64,000 bases of DNA from Archangium violaceum (GCF_016887565.1 NZ_CP069396.1:1329001-1393000), one strand, 5' to 3'; positions 36,068 to 44,760 are shown, numbered from the stretch's first letter. Program-made: numbers and translations. Notes: a model not told the origin generated them from the letters alone.

Positions 36068-36152
36068 GGTGTTCGGAATCCTTTCCTGCCGGGTGGGTAC
36101 TCCCAGGGCGTCGCGGACACTAGGGACGACATCCTCCGGAGAAAAGAGGAAC

Positions 36153-38210
36153 TTGCGGGCGGGTATTGGCCTCTCGACAGGGGAGCGCGATGTTGAGCTG
36201 GCAACTTCCTGGAGGAGCACCCTGTCCACCGGTGATCGGCATCGCGAGCTGTGGAGGTTCCCCGGGCTGTCAGCCCTGGTGGCATTGCTCCTGCTGTGCG
36301 GCTGTGCCACGGGGGCGCCCCCAGCGGGGCTGTTGACCTCCCTGGGCGTGCGCTCCCGGGTTGTCCCTGGGGCACCGCGTGCGCTGGAGCCGCGTGACCT
36401 GCGGGCCATGGCGGAGGCCGAGGCGCGGCAGCGACGCACGCGGGAGGCCGAGGCTTTGGAAACAGCGGTGGCGGCGGTGCACGCTCGCGCCTGGGAGGGG
36501 GGAGGGTCCGAGGCACGAGTGGGTGGACGGCTCGTGTTGCGCCTGCGGATGGACGGGCGAAGCATGATTCTCCAGGACTGTGTCATGGAGCCGGGAGTGG
36601 GGCCCGAAGGCGTGCCGGTGCGAGAGGCCTCCTTCCGCCTCGTGTTGAAGCGGGCATTGCTTCAAGAAGCCTGGGGGTGGAGCGGTGATGTGGTGGTGGT
36701 GCTTCAGCGTGCTCGCGAGGGCTGGGAACTCGTGGATTCCTCGGCCCCCACGGCTTCGGCCATGCGAGGCATGAGGCCCATGGTTCGCCCGTCGGTCATG
36801 CCGGCCCATGGCTCTTCCACTGCTGCATCCACCCTTTCCTCGCGAGCCGATGGATCGGACACTGCTCTGCCCGAGCGGGATGAGCGGAAGAAGGTGGAGG
36901 CCGAGCGCTGGAAGGCGGTCGAAGCGAAGCTGGAGGAGTATCTGCAATGGGGCATGCGGTTGATGGAGACGCATGTCGCGCATCTGCGCCGCATCGCTCC
37001 CGGCCATCGCCTCACGGACCATCCGCTGCGTGAGAAGTCGTTGTCGGCCCTCGTAAGTGCCACGCTGGGATGGGCCTACGCTCATACCGAGGATCCGGAC
37101 TTCCTACGTCGCGGGCCCTCCGAGGTTGCTCTCTACCTGTTGGCGAGCCGATCGGCCCTGGCCACCGCGATCGAGTTGGGCAAGCGGGCCCCACCTCACC
37201 TCGACTACACCCCTCCTCCAGAGGACACGTACACCTCGGAGGAGTTGCTGCTGGAGCTCGCGGTGGGCTTCACTCCCGGCGTGGGCGAGGTGACGGAGCT
37301 GGAGGCCGCCTTGACCGGATTCAGCCTCACCGGCCACCGTCTCAGCGAGCCCGAGCGCGTCTTGTCCGCCGTGGGGGTGTTGCTGCCCTTCGTGAACGGC
37401 AAGTTGCTGAAGCAGGGAGGAGAGGGGGCCCTGCAACGAGTTGCCCTCCTCACCGGCAAGGGTCTGGACGAGGTGCGGGTGCTTTCGCGTGTCGCCTCCC
37501 ACCTCGCTCCCGAGGATGTGCGGGAGATCGAGCGCCTGTTGCGCAACGCCTCGGAGGGACGTGTTCTGACCCAGGGGGAGTTGGAGTTCCTCCAACGCGT
37601 GGCCCTCCGGCTGGAGACGCCCGTGCGCGAGGCCTCCGAGGCGCTCCGGCGTGGAGACAAGCTGCCCCTGCTGGGTGTTCGTACCCTCACGGATGGTTCA
37701 CGGCTGCTTCCTGGCACTCCCGAGCACCTGGCCCAGTGCTGGGTGGACTACCAGTTCCGCCACCCTGGCAAGTACCCGCGCTTCTCCTATGGGGTGGACC
37801 CGGAGTGGGAGCGCCTCTACCGCTCCATCCTCGCCAACAAGCCCGTGGGCAATGCCTTCGAGAACGCCACCCTCGCGAGGCAGGGCTACATGAAGAACAC
37901 CGCCATGATGGTGCCTCCACCTGGCGGGATGGCTTCGGGTTTCATCCCCGACTCGGTGCTCGGCAACCCCGGCGAGCTGGTGTGGGGCAAGCCCTACCAT
38001 TTCGTCGAGGCCAAGGCTCGCGACGAGCTGGCCCATACCGGCAACCTCAAGGTCATGCTCGATTACGTGCGCGAGTACGGAGGTCATGTCGAACTCTGGG
38101 TTCGTTCCGCTCGGCATCCGGATGGGGCAACGCGGCTCACCAAGCCTCTCCAGAATGTGCTGCGCGAACTCGAAGATATCGGCAGAGTGACGCTCCTCTC
38201 CCACCCCTGA
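36153..38210 (+). CDS. SitA-like lipoprotein polymorphic toxin with PT-TG region and nuclease-fold C-terminus
   Basis: A 685-residue protein. No ATG or GTG opens the frame plausibly. A TTG at 36153 with AGAGGA 3-8 bases upstream was chosen, giving a 34-residue leader before the lipobox [11 protein letters not shown] helical region with Glu/Arg runs from about 240 to 320. Residues about 365-420 ([37 protein letters not shown] and on) match the pre-toxin TG module of polymorphic toxins. The last 90 residues carry FIPDSV...HFVEAKA...[22 protein letters not shown], a PD-x(n)-E-A-K arrangement typical of restriction-endonuclease-fold toxins. It is probably a contact-transferred lipoprotein toxin of the TraA/SitA kind. 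The next gene overlaps by one base and is the candidate immunity gene. Confidence 0.78.
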   Translation: MRAGIGLSTGERDVELATSWRSTLSTGDRHRELWRFPGLSALVALLLLCGCATGAPPAGLLTSLGVRSRVVPGAPRALEPRDLRAMAEAEARQRRTREAEALETAVAAVHARAWEGGGSEARVGGRLVLRLRMDGRSMILQDCVMEPGVGPEGVPVREASFRLVLKRALLQEAWGWSGDVVVVLQRAREGWELVDSSAPTASAMRGMRPMVRPSVMPAHGSSTAASTLSSRADGSDTALPERDERKKVEAERWKAVEAKLEEYLQWGMRLMETHVAHLRRIAPGHRLTDHPLREKSLSALVSATLGWAYAHTEDPDFLRRGPSEVALYLLASRSALATAIELGKRAPPHLDYTPPPEDTYTSEELLLELAVGFTPGVGEVTELEAALTGFSLTGHRLSEPERVLSAVGVLLPFVNGKLLKQGGEGALQRVALLTGKGLDEVRVLSRVASHLAPEDVREIERLLRNASEGRVLTQGELEFLQRVALRLETPVREASEALRRGDKLPLLGVRTLTDGSRLLPGTPEHLAQCWVDYQFRHPGKYPRFSYGVDPEWERLYRSILANKPVGNAFENATLARQGYMKNTAMMVPPPGGMASGFIPDSVLGNPGELVWGKPYHFVEAKARDELAHTGNLKVMLDYVREYGGHVELWVRSARHPDGATRLTKPLQNVLRELEDIGRVTLLSHP

Positions 38211-38995
38211 TGGGTTCCATGCGTAAGCCTCTGACGACACGCATCTGCCTGCCCCCCGGCATCCCATCAGGCGCGGTGATAAGTAAGTTCCTCCACCTTG
38301 CTTTCGAGAAGTACCGATGGTTCTCGCCGGTGCGGTACGGGGTAGCCTCCCTGAACAGCAGGCTCAACCCGGACGACATCGATTACGACGCCCTGCTGCG
38401 CTTCTATGAGGAGCGCGACACCCTTTGCGTCACGGCCAGAACGGATCGGGATTTCTTCCTCATCTTTCCATCGAAGCCCGATGACCCTCTCTACACGGGT
38501 GGCGTCACCTGGGTGACGTCGGTGACGTGTGCCTCGAAAGCTTCCTGGCGTGCGGCGCACCTCGAGCAGGTGACCGAGCTCATGCGCCTCGTGCGCTCTC
38601 CCTTCGCGTTCTCCTCGATGGACGATGACATCGAGCACAAGACCCGGCGCTGGGTGCCTCATGAAAAGGGGGGACAGCGTCATGTCTCGACCGTACGGGA
38701 CTACAGCCAGGGCCTCGCCGGCCTCTTCTGGAGGAACTTCTACGGCCCGCCCTTCATCCGACTCTTCGGCGAGCGCCTCACGTCCCTATCGCCCGAGTAC
38801 CGCCAGCCGCTCGGGGATGACCTCGTCCTCGTGCAGCCCTACGTGCTTCCCACCGAAGCAGGCACCGAAGCGGGTGCGGCCCGGGAGCGCGAGCTCATCG
38901 CCCACCTCGGGCCCGAGTGCTTCTACGACCACACTCACCATGTGCCGCCCACCCGCTGCCCCGTGCTCGACCATCTCACCGAGCCCCTGCACTGA
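38210..38995 (+). CDS. Candidate immunity protein for the adjacent toxin
   Basis: A 261-residue soluble protein with no signal peptide, starting in a TGATG overlap with the toxin stop (an alternative ATG lies three codons later). It is Trp/Tyr/Phe-rich (WFSPVRYGVASLN, GLAGLFWRNFYGPPFIRLFGERL) with acidic patches, as is common for immunity proteins that cap nucleases. No Pfam-type family was named with confidence. It resembles the Imm-type proteins that follow PT-TG toxins in myxobacteria in size, cytoplasmic location and coupling. The assignment as immunity protein rests on gene order. Confidence 0.7.
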   Translation: MGSMRKPLTTRICLPPGIPSGAVISKFLHLAFEKYRWFSPVRYGVASLNSRLNPDDIDYDALLRFYEERDTLCVTARTDRDFFLIFPSKPDDPLYTGGVTWVTSVTCASKASWRAAHLEQVTELMRLVRSPFAFSSMDDDIEHKTRRWVPHEKGGQRHVSTVRDYSQGLAGLFWRNFYGPPFIRLFGERLTSLSPEYRQPLGDDLVLVQPYVLPTEAGTEAGAARERELIAHLGPECFYDHTHHVPPTRCPVLDHLTEPLH

Positions 38996-39007
38996 CAGCG
39001 ATGCGCC

Positions 39008-39928
39008 TCAGCGCTTCGCGCGCGTGATCAGGCCCACCGAGCCGAGGATGGCTCCCATGGCGAGGAAGCCCCAGGTGCTCAGCGACTCGCCCGCGAGGAA
39101 CGTGCCGAGCAGCACGGCCACCATCGGGTTGACGTAGGCGTAGCTGGTGGCGAGCGCCGGCCGGGCGTTGCGCAGCAGGTAGCCGTAGGCGCTGAAGGCC
39201 ACCAGCGAGCCGAAGACGATGAGGTAGCCCAGCGACAGGAGGGCGCGCGGTGTCGGCAGGGTGGTGAGGTGCTCGCCCGCTCCGAAGCTGATGAGCAGGA
39301 AGAGGACGCCGCCGGTGAGCATCTGCGTGGCGGTGGACATGAGCCCCTCCGCCATCGGCAGCCGCCGCGTCCAGATGGAGCCGAACGCCCAACTCAGCGG
39401 GCCCACCAGCAGCGCCAGCACGGCCCACAGGTGGCCGCTCATGTCGCTGCCGAGGTTGAGCAGCACCAGGCCGCAGAAGCCGATGCCCAGGCCCCAGCGC
39501 TCGGCCCGCCCGGGCCACTGGCCGAAGAGGCCGCTGAAGAGCGCGGTCCACAACGGCACGCTGCCCACCACGATGGCCACCACTCCCGAGGGCACCCACT
39601 GCTGGGCGAAGACCACGGCGCCGTTGCCCCCGACGAGCAGCAGGAAGCCGATGAGCGCGCCCGCTCCCCACTGGCGCGCCGAGGGGTTGGCGTACCCGCG
39701 CAGCCTCAGCACGGTGTAGAGGATGGAGCCCGCCACCATGTAGCGCAGCCCCGCCATGAGGAAGGGCGGGAACCCCCCCTCGAGCACCCAGTGGATGGCC
39801 AGGTACGTCGAGCCCCAGATGACATAGAGCGCGAAGAGGCAGAAGTAGAGCGTCCCGCGGTTCGTGTCCGCGGTCGTGGAGTCCGCCGGTACCGTGGCGG
39901 TGGGAATCGAGGAGGTGATGGTGGACAA
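39008..39928 (-). CDS. EamA/DMT-superfamily transporter (YedA-like)
   Basis: A 306-residue protein with ten helices in two EamA repeats (about 28-155 and 170-300). Segments such as YVIWGSTYLAIHWVLEGGFPPFLMAGLRY, GNGAVVFAQQWVPSGVVAIVVGSVPLWTAL and YLLRNARPALATSYAYVNPMVAVLLG are typical of the YedA/RhaT-like exporters of amino acids or metabolites. A polar N-terminal stretch of 25 residues (Ser/Thr-rich) precedes helix 1. It is convergent with the immunity gene. Confidence 0.9.
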   Translation of the reverse strand: MSTITSSIPTATVPADSTTADTNRGTLYFCLFALYVIWGSTYLAIHWVLEGGFPPFLMAGLRYMVAGSILYTVLRLRGYANPSARQWGAGALIGFLLLVGGNGAVVFAQQWVPSGVVAIVVGSVPLWTALFSGLFGQWPGRAERWGLGIGFCGLVLLNLGSDMSGHLWAVLALLVGPLSWAFGSIWTRRLPMAEGLMSTATQMLTGGVLFLLISFGAGEHLTTLPTPRALLSLGYLIVFGSLVAFSAYGYLLRNARPALATSYAYVNPMVAVLLGTFLAGESLSTWGFLAMGAILGSVGLITRAKR

Positions 39929-40249
39929 GGCGTCGCGCTTTTAACGCCGGGGCCCGCTCCTCGCGATGTACTCCGTCGGCCTACCCGCCAGGCCGAGTGC
40001 TCCGCCCGGTGGCTCACATCGGGCACCTGGGGCGTTGGTTCTACGACAGCGGACAGCCCAGGGGAGCGGGGAGGAGTCGCCCGCGGGGGCTCGTATGGCT
40101 GGGGCGTGCTCGCCGGACCCTGTCCCGGAGGACGAAGCGCGCCAGGGTCCCGGGTCTTACCAGTGACCTGGAAGGCGCCTGTCGCGCGGCGCGGCCCTGG
40201 GTCGCGCGGCAGCCGGAAAGGTGATGGAATGGGCCATCTCCGCTCGCAC
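39929..40249. other. Intergenic region without recognisable gene
   Basis: Part of the 445-bp gap between the divergent EamA and hrcA genes. Short open frames here are Pro/Arg/Gly-rich, lack ribosome binding sites and look like noise. No RNA gene, CIRCE element or repeat was recognised. It probably contains the EamA promoter and the distal hrcA control region. Confidence 0.5.
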
Positions 40250-40270
40250 CCTGGACGGGCTCCGTCCAGG
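40250..40270. promoter_or_regulatory. Perfect 9-bp inverted repeat upstream of hrcA
   Basis: CCTGGACGG-GCT-CCGTCCAGG, a perfect palindrome with a 3-base centre, ends 11 bp before the candidate -35 of hrcA. It differs from the CIRCE consensus (TTAGCACTC-N9-GAGTGCTAA). It could be an operator or a hairpin terminating upstream transcription. Confidence 0.4.
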
Positions 40271-40281
40271 CGGGCGGGGGA

Positions 40282-40310
40282 TTGAACCGTACCCTCCATC
40301 TTCTTAATCT
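40282..40310 (+). promoter_or_regulatory. Candidate housekeeping promoter of hrcA
   Basis: TTGAAC (40282-40287) and TAATCT (40305-40310) are separated by 17 bp in an AT-rich patch that stands out in this GC-rich sequence. They lie 63 bp before the hrcA ATG. The match to the sigma-70 consensus is partial (4/6 and 3/6). Confidence 0.4.
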
Positions 40311-40373
40311 TTCAGGGCATTCTCGCTGTTTTCGTCGGCCGCGCCGAAGCGCCGTTGGGGAGTGTGAGCAGAG

Positions 40374-41405
40374 ATGTCCGAAGAGTTGGGTGAGCGCGAG
40401 AAGGAAGTCCTCCGAGCCGTCGTGCAGGAATACATCGCCCGGGGTGGCCCGGTCGGGAGCCAGCACCTGGCGCGCAAGCCGGAGTTCGACGTGTCCTCCG
40501 CCACGCTGCGCAACGTGCTGGCGGACCTGGAGGAGCTGGGCTTCCTGGAGAAGCCCCACACCTCCGCTGGCCGGGTGCCCACGGACCGTGGCTATCGCTT
40601 CTACGTGGACACGCTGGTGCAGCTGAGGGACCCGGGGCCGCGCGACCGCGAGCTCATCCACGCGGGGCTCGCGCACGAGACGGGCATGGAGGAGATGCTC
40701 GGCGAGGCCTCGCGCCTGTTGCACTCGCTCACCCGGCACGCGGGAGTCGTCGTCACCCCGCGCCCGGACGTGGCCATCTTCCACCGCATCGAGTTCGTCC
40801 GGCTGCGGGAGGACCGCGTGCTGGCCATCCTCGTGGGGCAGAACGGCCAGGTCATCAACAAGCTGCTGTCGGTGGACTTCCCCGTCACCTCGGACGAGCT
40901 GCTCAAGGCGAGCAACTACCTGTCCGAGCTGCTGCACGAGGTGACGCTGGAGGAGGCGCGCGAGCGCATCCGGGGCGAGCTGGACCAGGAGCAGGCGCTC
41001 TACAACGTGCTGACGGCCAAGGCGCTCAAGCTGGGGGCGGCGGCCACGGACCTGCAGACGGGGGAGCGGGTGCTCATCGAGGGCACGGGCTCGTTCCTGG
41101 AGCAGCCCGAGTTCGCGGACGTGGAGCGCATGCGCGCGCTCTTCAAGGCGCTGGGGGAGAAGCACAAGCTGCTGGCGCTGCTGGATCGGGTGCAGCGGGC
41201 GCGCGAGATGCAGATCTTCATCGGCACCGAGAGCGAGTTCTCCTCGGCGGGGGACGTGACGGTCATCGCGAGCCCCTACGGCAGCCGGGAGCAGGTGCTG
41301 GGGACGGTGGGGGTCATCGGGCCCACGCGGATGAACTACCAGCGCATCATCCCGTTGGTGAACTTCACCGCGCAGGCCCTCTCGAGCGCGCTGGACAAGG
41401 CGTGA
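40374..41405 (+). CDS. hrcA: Heat-inducible transcription repressor HrcA
   Basis: A 343-residue HrcA. The N-terminal winged helix shows LGEREKEVLRAVVQEYIARGGPVGSQHLAR and SSATLRNVLADLEELGFLEKPHTSAGRVPTDRGYRFYVDTL (residues about 3-80). The C-terminal GAF-like domain contains RVLAILVGQNGQVINK and the closing IGPTRMNYQRIIPLVNFTAQALSSAL. HrcA binds CIRCE elements to repress dnaK/groESL-type operons and needs GroEL for activity. No grpE, dnaK or dnaJ follows. Instead a REP-like hairpin lies 10 bp after its stop, so hrcA stands alone here. Confidence 0.95.
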   Translation: MSEELGEREKEVLRAVVQEYIARGGPVGSQHLARKPEFDVSSATLRNVLADLEELGFLEKPHTSAGRVPTDRGYRFYVDTLVQLRDPGPRDRELIHAGLAHETGMEEMLGEASRLLHSLTRHAGVVVTPRPDVAIFHRIEFVRLREDRVLAILVGQNGQVINKLLSVDFPVTSDELLKASNYLSELLHEVTLEEARERIRGELDQEQALYNVLTAKALKLGAAATDLQTGERVLIEGTGSFLEQPEFADVERMRALFKALGEKHKLLALLDRVQRAREMQIFIGTESEFSSAGDVTVIASPYGSREQVLGTVGVIGPTRMNYQRIIPLVNFTAQALSSALDKA

Positions 41406-41414
41406 GCCTTCCCT

Positions 41415-41448
41415 CCCTCTCCCCCTGGGAGAGGGCTGGGGTGAGGGT
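41415..41448. repeat. REP-like hairpin repeat
   Basis: Perfect 9-bp stem CCCTCTCCC/GGGAGAGGG (41415-41423, 41427-41435) followed by CTGGGGTGAGGGT. It is the same family as copies near 34596, 52415, 52565, 58811 and 58877. It sits between the stop of hrcA and the stop of the convergent small membrane protein gene and probably terminates both. Confidence 0.75.
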
Positions 41449-41607
41449 CTACTTCCGGCGAAGCTCGAGCCGCGAGGGCTCCTGTGCGGACTGTGCCGCC
41501 GCGCCGCGAGCCGCCTCCAACTGGATGGGGCGGAGCCACATCAAGACGAGCGCCGCGATGCACAGGGCGGCGGCGATCAAGAGTGGGACGAGAGAACGGT
41601 GTCGCAC
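41449..41607 (-). CDS. Small single-pass membrane protein, 52 residues
   Basis: A short gene that simple length cut-offs would miss. It starts with GTG (MRHRSLVPLLIAAALCIAAL), with a strong GGAGG ribosome binding site 5 bases upstream. Residues 6-25 form one transmembrane helix after a positively charged start. The C-terminal 27 residues are charged (QSAQEPSRLELRRK), with the N-terminus probably inside. It begins 81 bp after the stop of the lipid kinase gene on the same strand and may be cotranscribed with it. It is followed directly by the REP hairpin. The function is unknown. Confidence 0.6.
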   Translation of the reverse strand: MRHRSLVPLLIAAALCIAALVLMWLRPIQLEAARGAAAQSAQEPSRLELRRK

Positions 41608-41688
41608 GGGCCCCTCCGTGGGGATGGCTGGTCGCCATCCAGGAGGGGAGAGCCTAGTGGGGAATGGGGCGGTTGCCGAGATTCCGGC

Positions 41689-42684
41689 TCAATGCGGGAC
41701 GGGAGCGGGCGCGTAGACGCGCAGGGCGGCGGGGGCGAGCTCGAAGCGTATCGGGGTGTGGCCGATGAGCTCCCCGTCCGCGTTGATGTCCTGGGGCGGC
41801 TGGGCATCCACGTACAGGTACGCGGTGCGCACGGCGGTGACGGCCGGATGGGACACATGCTCGCCGCGGCGCAGGGACAGCGCGACGCGCGCCAGGGTGG
41901 ACAGGTCCTGCATGTGGCCCAGCCCGGTGCCCTCGCGTCCGGACTCGGCCGAGGGCGCCGCGATGGTGTAGGCGTCCAGGCGGTGGTCGTCGAGCGTGGC
42001 ATCGGGAGTCACCACGTTGCCCGCGCCGTGGTAGCGCCCGTTGCCCACCACGAGCTGGAGCACCTCCAGCTCCAGGTCTCCCCGGTCGGTCGTCATCCGC
42101 ACGTGGAAGGGCTGGTGCTCCCAGAGCTCGGCGACGGCGGCCATGGGGTAGGCCAGCTTGCCCACGCGGCGCTTGAGCTGGGGCGTCAGCCGCTTGGCGA
42201 TGGCGGTGGCCAGGCCGAGGCTCGCGGCGTTGAGGAAGGGCCGCCCGTTGGCGAGCCCCACGTCCACCCGGGCGGTGTAGCCGGCGGCGATGATGTCGCA
42301 GGCGGCCTCCAGCGTGGGGGGAATGCCGAGCGAGCGGGCGAAGTCGTTGCCCGTGCCCAGCGGCAGCACGCCCAGCGTCACGTCACGTCCGAGCAGCAGG
42401 CGCACGGCATGGTTGAGCGTGCCATCCCCCCCGCCGATGAGGACCCGCCGCACACCGTCTTCCAGGGCCTCGCGCAACACCTGCTCCATGCGCTTGGGCC
42501 GGGAGAGCCGGTAGCTGGCGGCGACGGGAATCCCGCGTGACTCGAGCGCCGCGAGCGTGGCCGGGAAGGCCTCGCTCCCCATGCGGCACTTCTTGTTCAC
42601 GATCAGCAGCGCGGGCCCTTCATCGAGGGCGCCACGCTTGGGAGGGGCGATGAGTGCGGCATCTGGAAGGGCATCGACGGCCAT
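41689..42684 (-). CDS. Diacylglycerol kinase-family lipid kinase (YegS/DgkB-like)
   Basis: A 331-residue cytoplasmic kinase. The nucleotide site GGGDGTLNHAV is near 88, followed by LGVLPLGTGNDFARSLGIP. The C-terminal beta-sandwich contains VVGNGRYHGAGNVVTPDATLDDHRLD and INADGEL near the end (Asp/Glu catalytic region). The family phosphorylates diacylglycerol, ceramide or related lipids using ATP. A 30-residue N-terminal extension precedes the domain. It lies between a HAD phosphatase gene and a small membrane-protein gene on the same strand. Confidence 0.9.
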   Translation of the reverse strand: MAVDALPDAALIAPPKRGALDEGPALLIVNKKCRMGSEAFPATLAALESRGIPVAASYRLSRPKRMEQVLREALEDGVRRVLIGGGDGTLNHAVRLLLGRDVTLGVLPLGTGNDFARSLGIPPTLEAACDIIAAGYTARVDVGLANGRPFLNAASLGLATAIAKRLTPQLKRRVGKLAYPMAAVAELWEHQPFHVRMTTDRGDLELEVLQLVVGNGRYHGAGNVVTPDATLDDHRLDAYTIAAPSAESGREGTGLGHMQDLSTLARVALSLRRGEHVSHPAVTAVRTAYLYVDAQPPQDINADGELIGHTPIRFELAPAALRVYAPAPVPH

Positions 42685-42777
42685 CGTCGTCGAAGATGCG
42701 CACGGGCGGGCAGGGAGGCCAGGGACGGCCGGGCACGCCCGGTCCGCTTCCCCGGTTGCCCTCCCTGTGGGTCAGGG

Positions 42778-43497
42778 TCAGCGTGACTCCTCGTCCTTGG
42801 CGGCGGCCACCGCGTCCGCGGCCCACGGCCAGGTGTCCCGCGAGGACTCATAGTGGGCCAGCAGGTCCGCCGGGTCCTTGTAGATGGCGCGGCAGCCCGC
42901 CGTGCGCAGGTCCTCCTCGGGGAAGCCGCCGCACAGCACGCCCACCGTGGACACGCCCAGCTTGTTCGCGGCCAGCGCGTCGTAGGGGGTGTCCCCGATC
43001 ACCACCACGCTGTGTGGCTCCGGCCGGCCGAGCTTCTCCAGGGCCGCATCGAAGATGTCCGGGTGGGGCTTGGACTTCTCCGCGTCCGCCTTGGAGGTCT
43101 CCGTGTCCGTCAGCCCCTCGAGGCCGCACAGCCGGACGTAGTGCTCCAGCTCGTCTCCCTTGGCGCTGGAGGCGAGCGCGATGCGGATGCCATCCTGGCG
43201 CAGCCGCTGGATGAGCTCCCGCACCTTGGGGAAGGGGCGCAGCTTGGGCATGAACTCCCGCTTGAAGAGCGCGGAGCGGTAGTCGCTCAGCTCCTGGCCG
43301 AACTTCTCCAGCTCGTCCTCCGTGAAGAAGACGGGCATCAGCTGGTCGGCGCCCTTGCCAATCTGACTGCGCACGTGCGCGAAGGGCACGTCCCGCCCGA
43401 ACTCCAGGAAGGCGCGCCTCCAGGCCTCGGCATGCTCGTCCACCGAGTCCACCAGCGTGCCATCCACATCGAAGATGACGTTCCGCACCAGGGCCAT
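42778..43497 (-). CDS. HAD-superfamily phosphatase (beta-phosphoglucomutase/phosphoglycolate-type)
   Basis: A 239-residue HAD subfamily IA hydrolase starting at the ATG at 43497, with AAGGAG 9 bases upstream. Motif I is FDVDGTLVDS (nucleophile Asp10, Asp12), motif II is ALASSAKG, motif III is KSKPHPDIF, and motif IV is VVIGDTPYDALAA. A helical cap lies at about 18-85. Members dephosphorylate small phosphoesters; the substrate is not evident. It ends 93 bp before the lipid kinase gene, and the same-strand order may indicate cotranscription. Confidence 0.9.
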   Translation of the reverse strand: MALVRNVIFDVDGTLVDSVDEHAEAWRRAFLEFGRDVPFAHVRSQIGKGADQLMPVFFTEDELEKFGQELSDYRSALFKREFMPKLRPFPKVRELIQRLRQDGIRIALASSAKGDELEHYVRLCGLEGLTDTETSKADAEKSKPHPDIFDAALEKLGRPEPHSVVVIGDTPYDALAANKLGVSTVGVLCGGFPEEDLRTAGCRAIYKDPADLLAHYESSRDTWPWAADAVAAAKDEESR

Positions 43498-43565
43498 TCC
43501 GTCGCACTCCTTCCCGGTAGGGAAGGTGGGAACGCCCCTGGTGGGCTTCAACCCCAGCGGCGCTC

Positions 43566-44333
43566 CTACTGTGCGCCCGCCACCGCGAACGTCTTGGTCT
43601 GAACGGTGTAACCCTCGGGCGCGGTGAGCGCGAACGTCTCCGAGGGCAGGGTGGGGTTGAGCTCCACGCGCGACAGGGTGGTCTCCGCGACCTTCTGGGC
43701 ACCCGCCCACTGCGTCAGCCGCTTGGGCACGCACACGGCCAGGGCCTGGTCGCAGTGCTCCTCCTCCACCCGGATTTCCGAGGTGTCGCCGCCACTGCGG
43801 ATGCGCTTGCCCAGGAAGTCCATGGCGGGCCAGCGCAGCACGTACGTCACCTCCACGTCACTGCCCGCGGGCTTCACCGTCAGCTCCACGGCCTCGGGGC
43901 CGCGGGGGTGGGGAGCGCGGTGGGCGCTCACTCCCTGGCTCGGTAGCAGCGGGGCGCGGAAGCCCTCGGGGGCGAAGGGCGCGAAAATCTGCGTGAGCGC
44001 GCCCACGCGCTGCTCCGGGGGCAGGTCGTCCTTGTAGTGGAAGAACTGCTTCGCCGCGTCATTGCGCTCGAAGAAGTGCTCCCCGTCCCAGGCGTAGGTG
44101 CGCGAGGCGGGCGCGCCCAGCGTCCCCATCATCTTCTGCGGCGCGCGGTAGGCGAAGGAGAAGTCCATCGTCTGCGCACCTTCGTGGGCGGTGCCCGCCA
44201 GCACGTAGCTGGAGAGCTTGCCGTCGCGGGCGGCCAGCCGCTGTTTCGCGTCGGAGAGCAGGGCGGACGTGTCGTCCGGGCGACGGCAGCCGGCGAGGAC
44301 GAGCAGGACGAGGGGCAGGAGACGAGCGCGCAT
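43566..44333 (-). CDS. LolA/outer-membrane lipoprotein-like hypothetical lipoprotein
   Basis: A 255-residue lipoprotein starting at the ATG at 44333 (MRARLLPLVLLVLAGC, lipobox VLAGC). The mature region follows the half-barrel layout of LolA/LolB-like proteins: LSSYVLAGTAHEGAQTMDFSFAYRAPQKMMGTL near 40-70, WDGEHFFERND, and later VTYVLRWPAMDF with VAETTLSRVELNPTLPSETFAL. Such folds carry lipids or lipoproteins across the periplasm. The specific role is unknown. It is 68 bp upstream of the HAD phosphatase gene on the same strand. Confidence 0.7.
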   Translation of the reverse strand: MRARLLPLVLLVLAGCRRPDDTSALLSDAKQRLAARDGKLSSYVLAGTAHEGAQTMDFSFAYRAPQKMMGTLGAPASRTYAWDGEHFFERNDAAKQFFHYKDDLPPEQRVGALTQIFAPFAPEGFRAPLLPSQGVSAHRAPHPRGPEAVELTVKPAGSDVEVTYVLRWPAMDFLGKRIRSGGDTSEIRVEEEHCDQALAVCVPKRLTQWAGAQKVAETTLSRVELNPTLPSETFALTAPEGYTVQTKTFAVAGAQ

Positions 44334-44351
44334 GGAGTCCGGAAAATGAAG

Positions 44352-44379
44352 AAGGCCCCCCTGTCGCCAGGGAGGCCTT
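44352..44379 (-). terminator. Rho-independent terminator of the small lipoprotein gene
   Basis: Stem AAGGCC-x-CCCTG/CAGGG-x-GGCCTT with a single mismatch pair and a 4-base loop, followed on the minus strand by CATTTTCC. It lies 31 bp after the stop of the lipoprotein gene at 44410 and before the start of the next gene. Confidence 0.75.
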
Positions 44380-44409
44380 CGCACACTACGTGCAAACAGC
44401 GGATACTGA

Positions 44410-44760
44410 CTACTTCACCGCCACGCCGACGGCGCCCGAGACGGGGAAGCCGATGATGAGACCGGTCAGGGCGAAGATGCCGTGACGCGGGGTGGTGCCG
44501 GCGGTGAGCAGGTGCACCTTGTTGCCGCCCATGGCCTTGGCCTCGGCCACCAGGAGCTTGTTCACCACGGTGTCCAGGTCGCTCTGGACCAGGTCGATGA
44601 CGTGGAAGATGGCGGTGAGGCCGAGCGCGGTGCCCTGGATGACGGCGATGGGCTCGGCGCCCGGCACGGAGATCTCGTTGCCCGAGACCACGGCGGTCTC
44701 CACGCTGGTGCACGCTACGAGGCTGCTCGCCACAACCGCCGAAACAATGGCCTTCTTCAT
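44410..44760 (-). CDS. Small hypothetical lipoprotein
   Basis: A 116-residue protein starting at the ATG at 44760 with a lipoprotein signal (MKKAIVSAVVASSLVACTS, lipobox SLVAC). The mature part has GTALGLTAIFHVIDLVQSDLDTVVNKLL and a hydrophobic C-terminal hairpin (FALTGLIIGFPVSGAVGVAVK) that may enter the membrane. No known domain was recognised. It is a single-gene unit flanked by a terminator below and by a 211-bp promoter region shared with the divergent site-2 protease operon above. Confidence 0.7.
   Translation of the reverse strand: MKKAIVSAVVASSLVACTSVETAVVSGNEISVPGAEPIAVIQGTALGLTAIFHVIDLVQSDLDTVVNKLLVAEAKAMGGNKVHLLTAGTTPRHGIFALTGLIIGFPVSGAVGVAVK

Noticed and set aside
35892-36152. 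Earlier starts (ATG) for the toxin gene
   Set aside because: They lie inside the opposite strand of glnA and would place a long unrelated leader before the lipobox. The TTG at 36153 has an AGAGGA ribosome site.
39966-40224. Short plus-strand frames between the EamA and hrcA genes
   Set aside because: No ribosome binding sites, unusual composition (Pro, Arg, Gly) and no recognisable motif.
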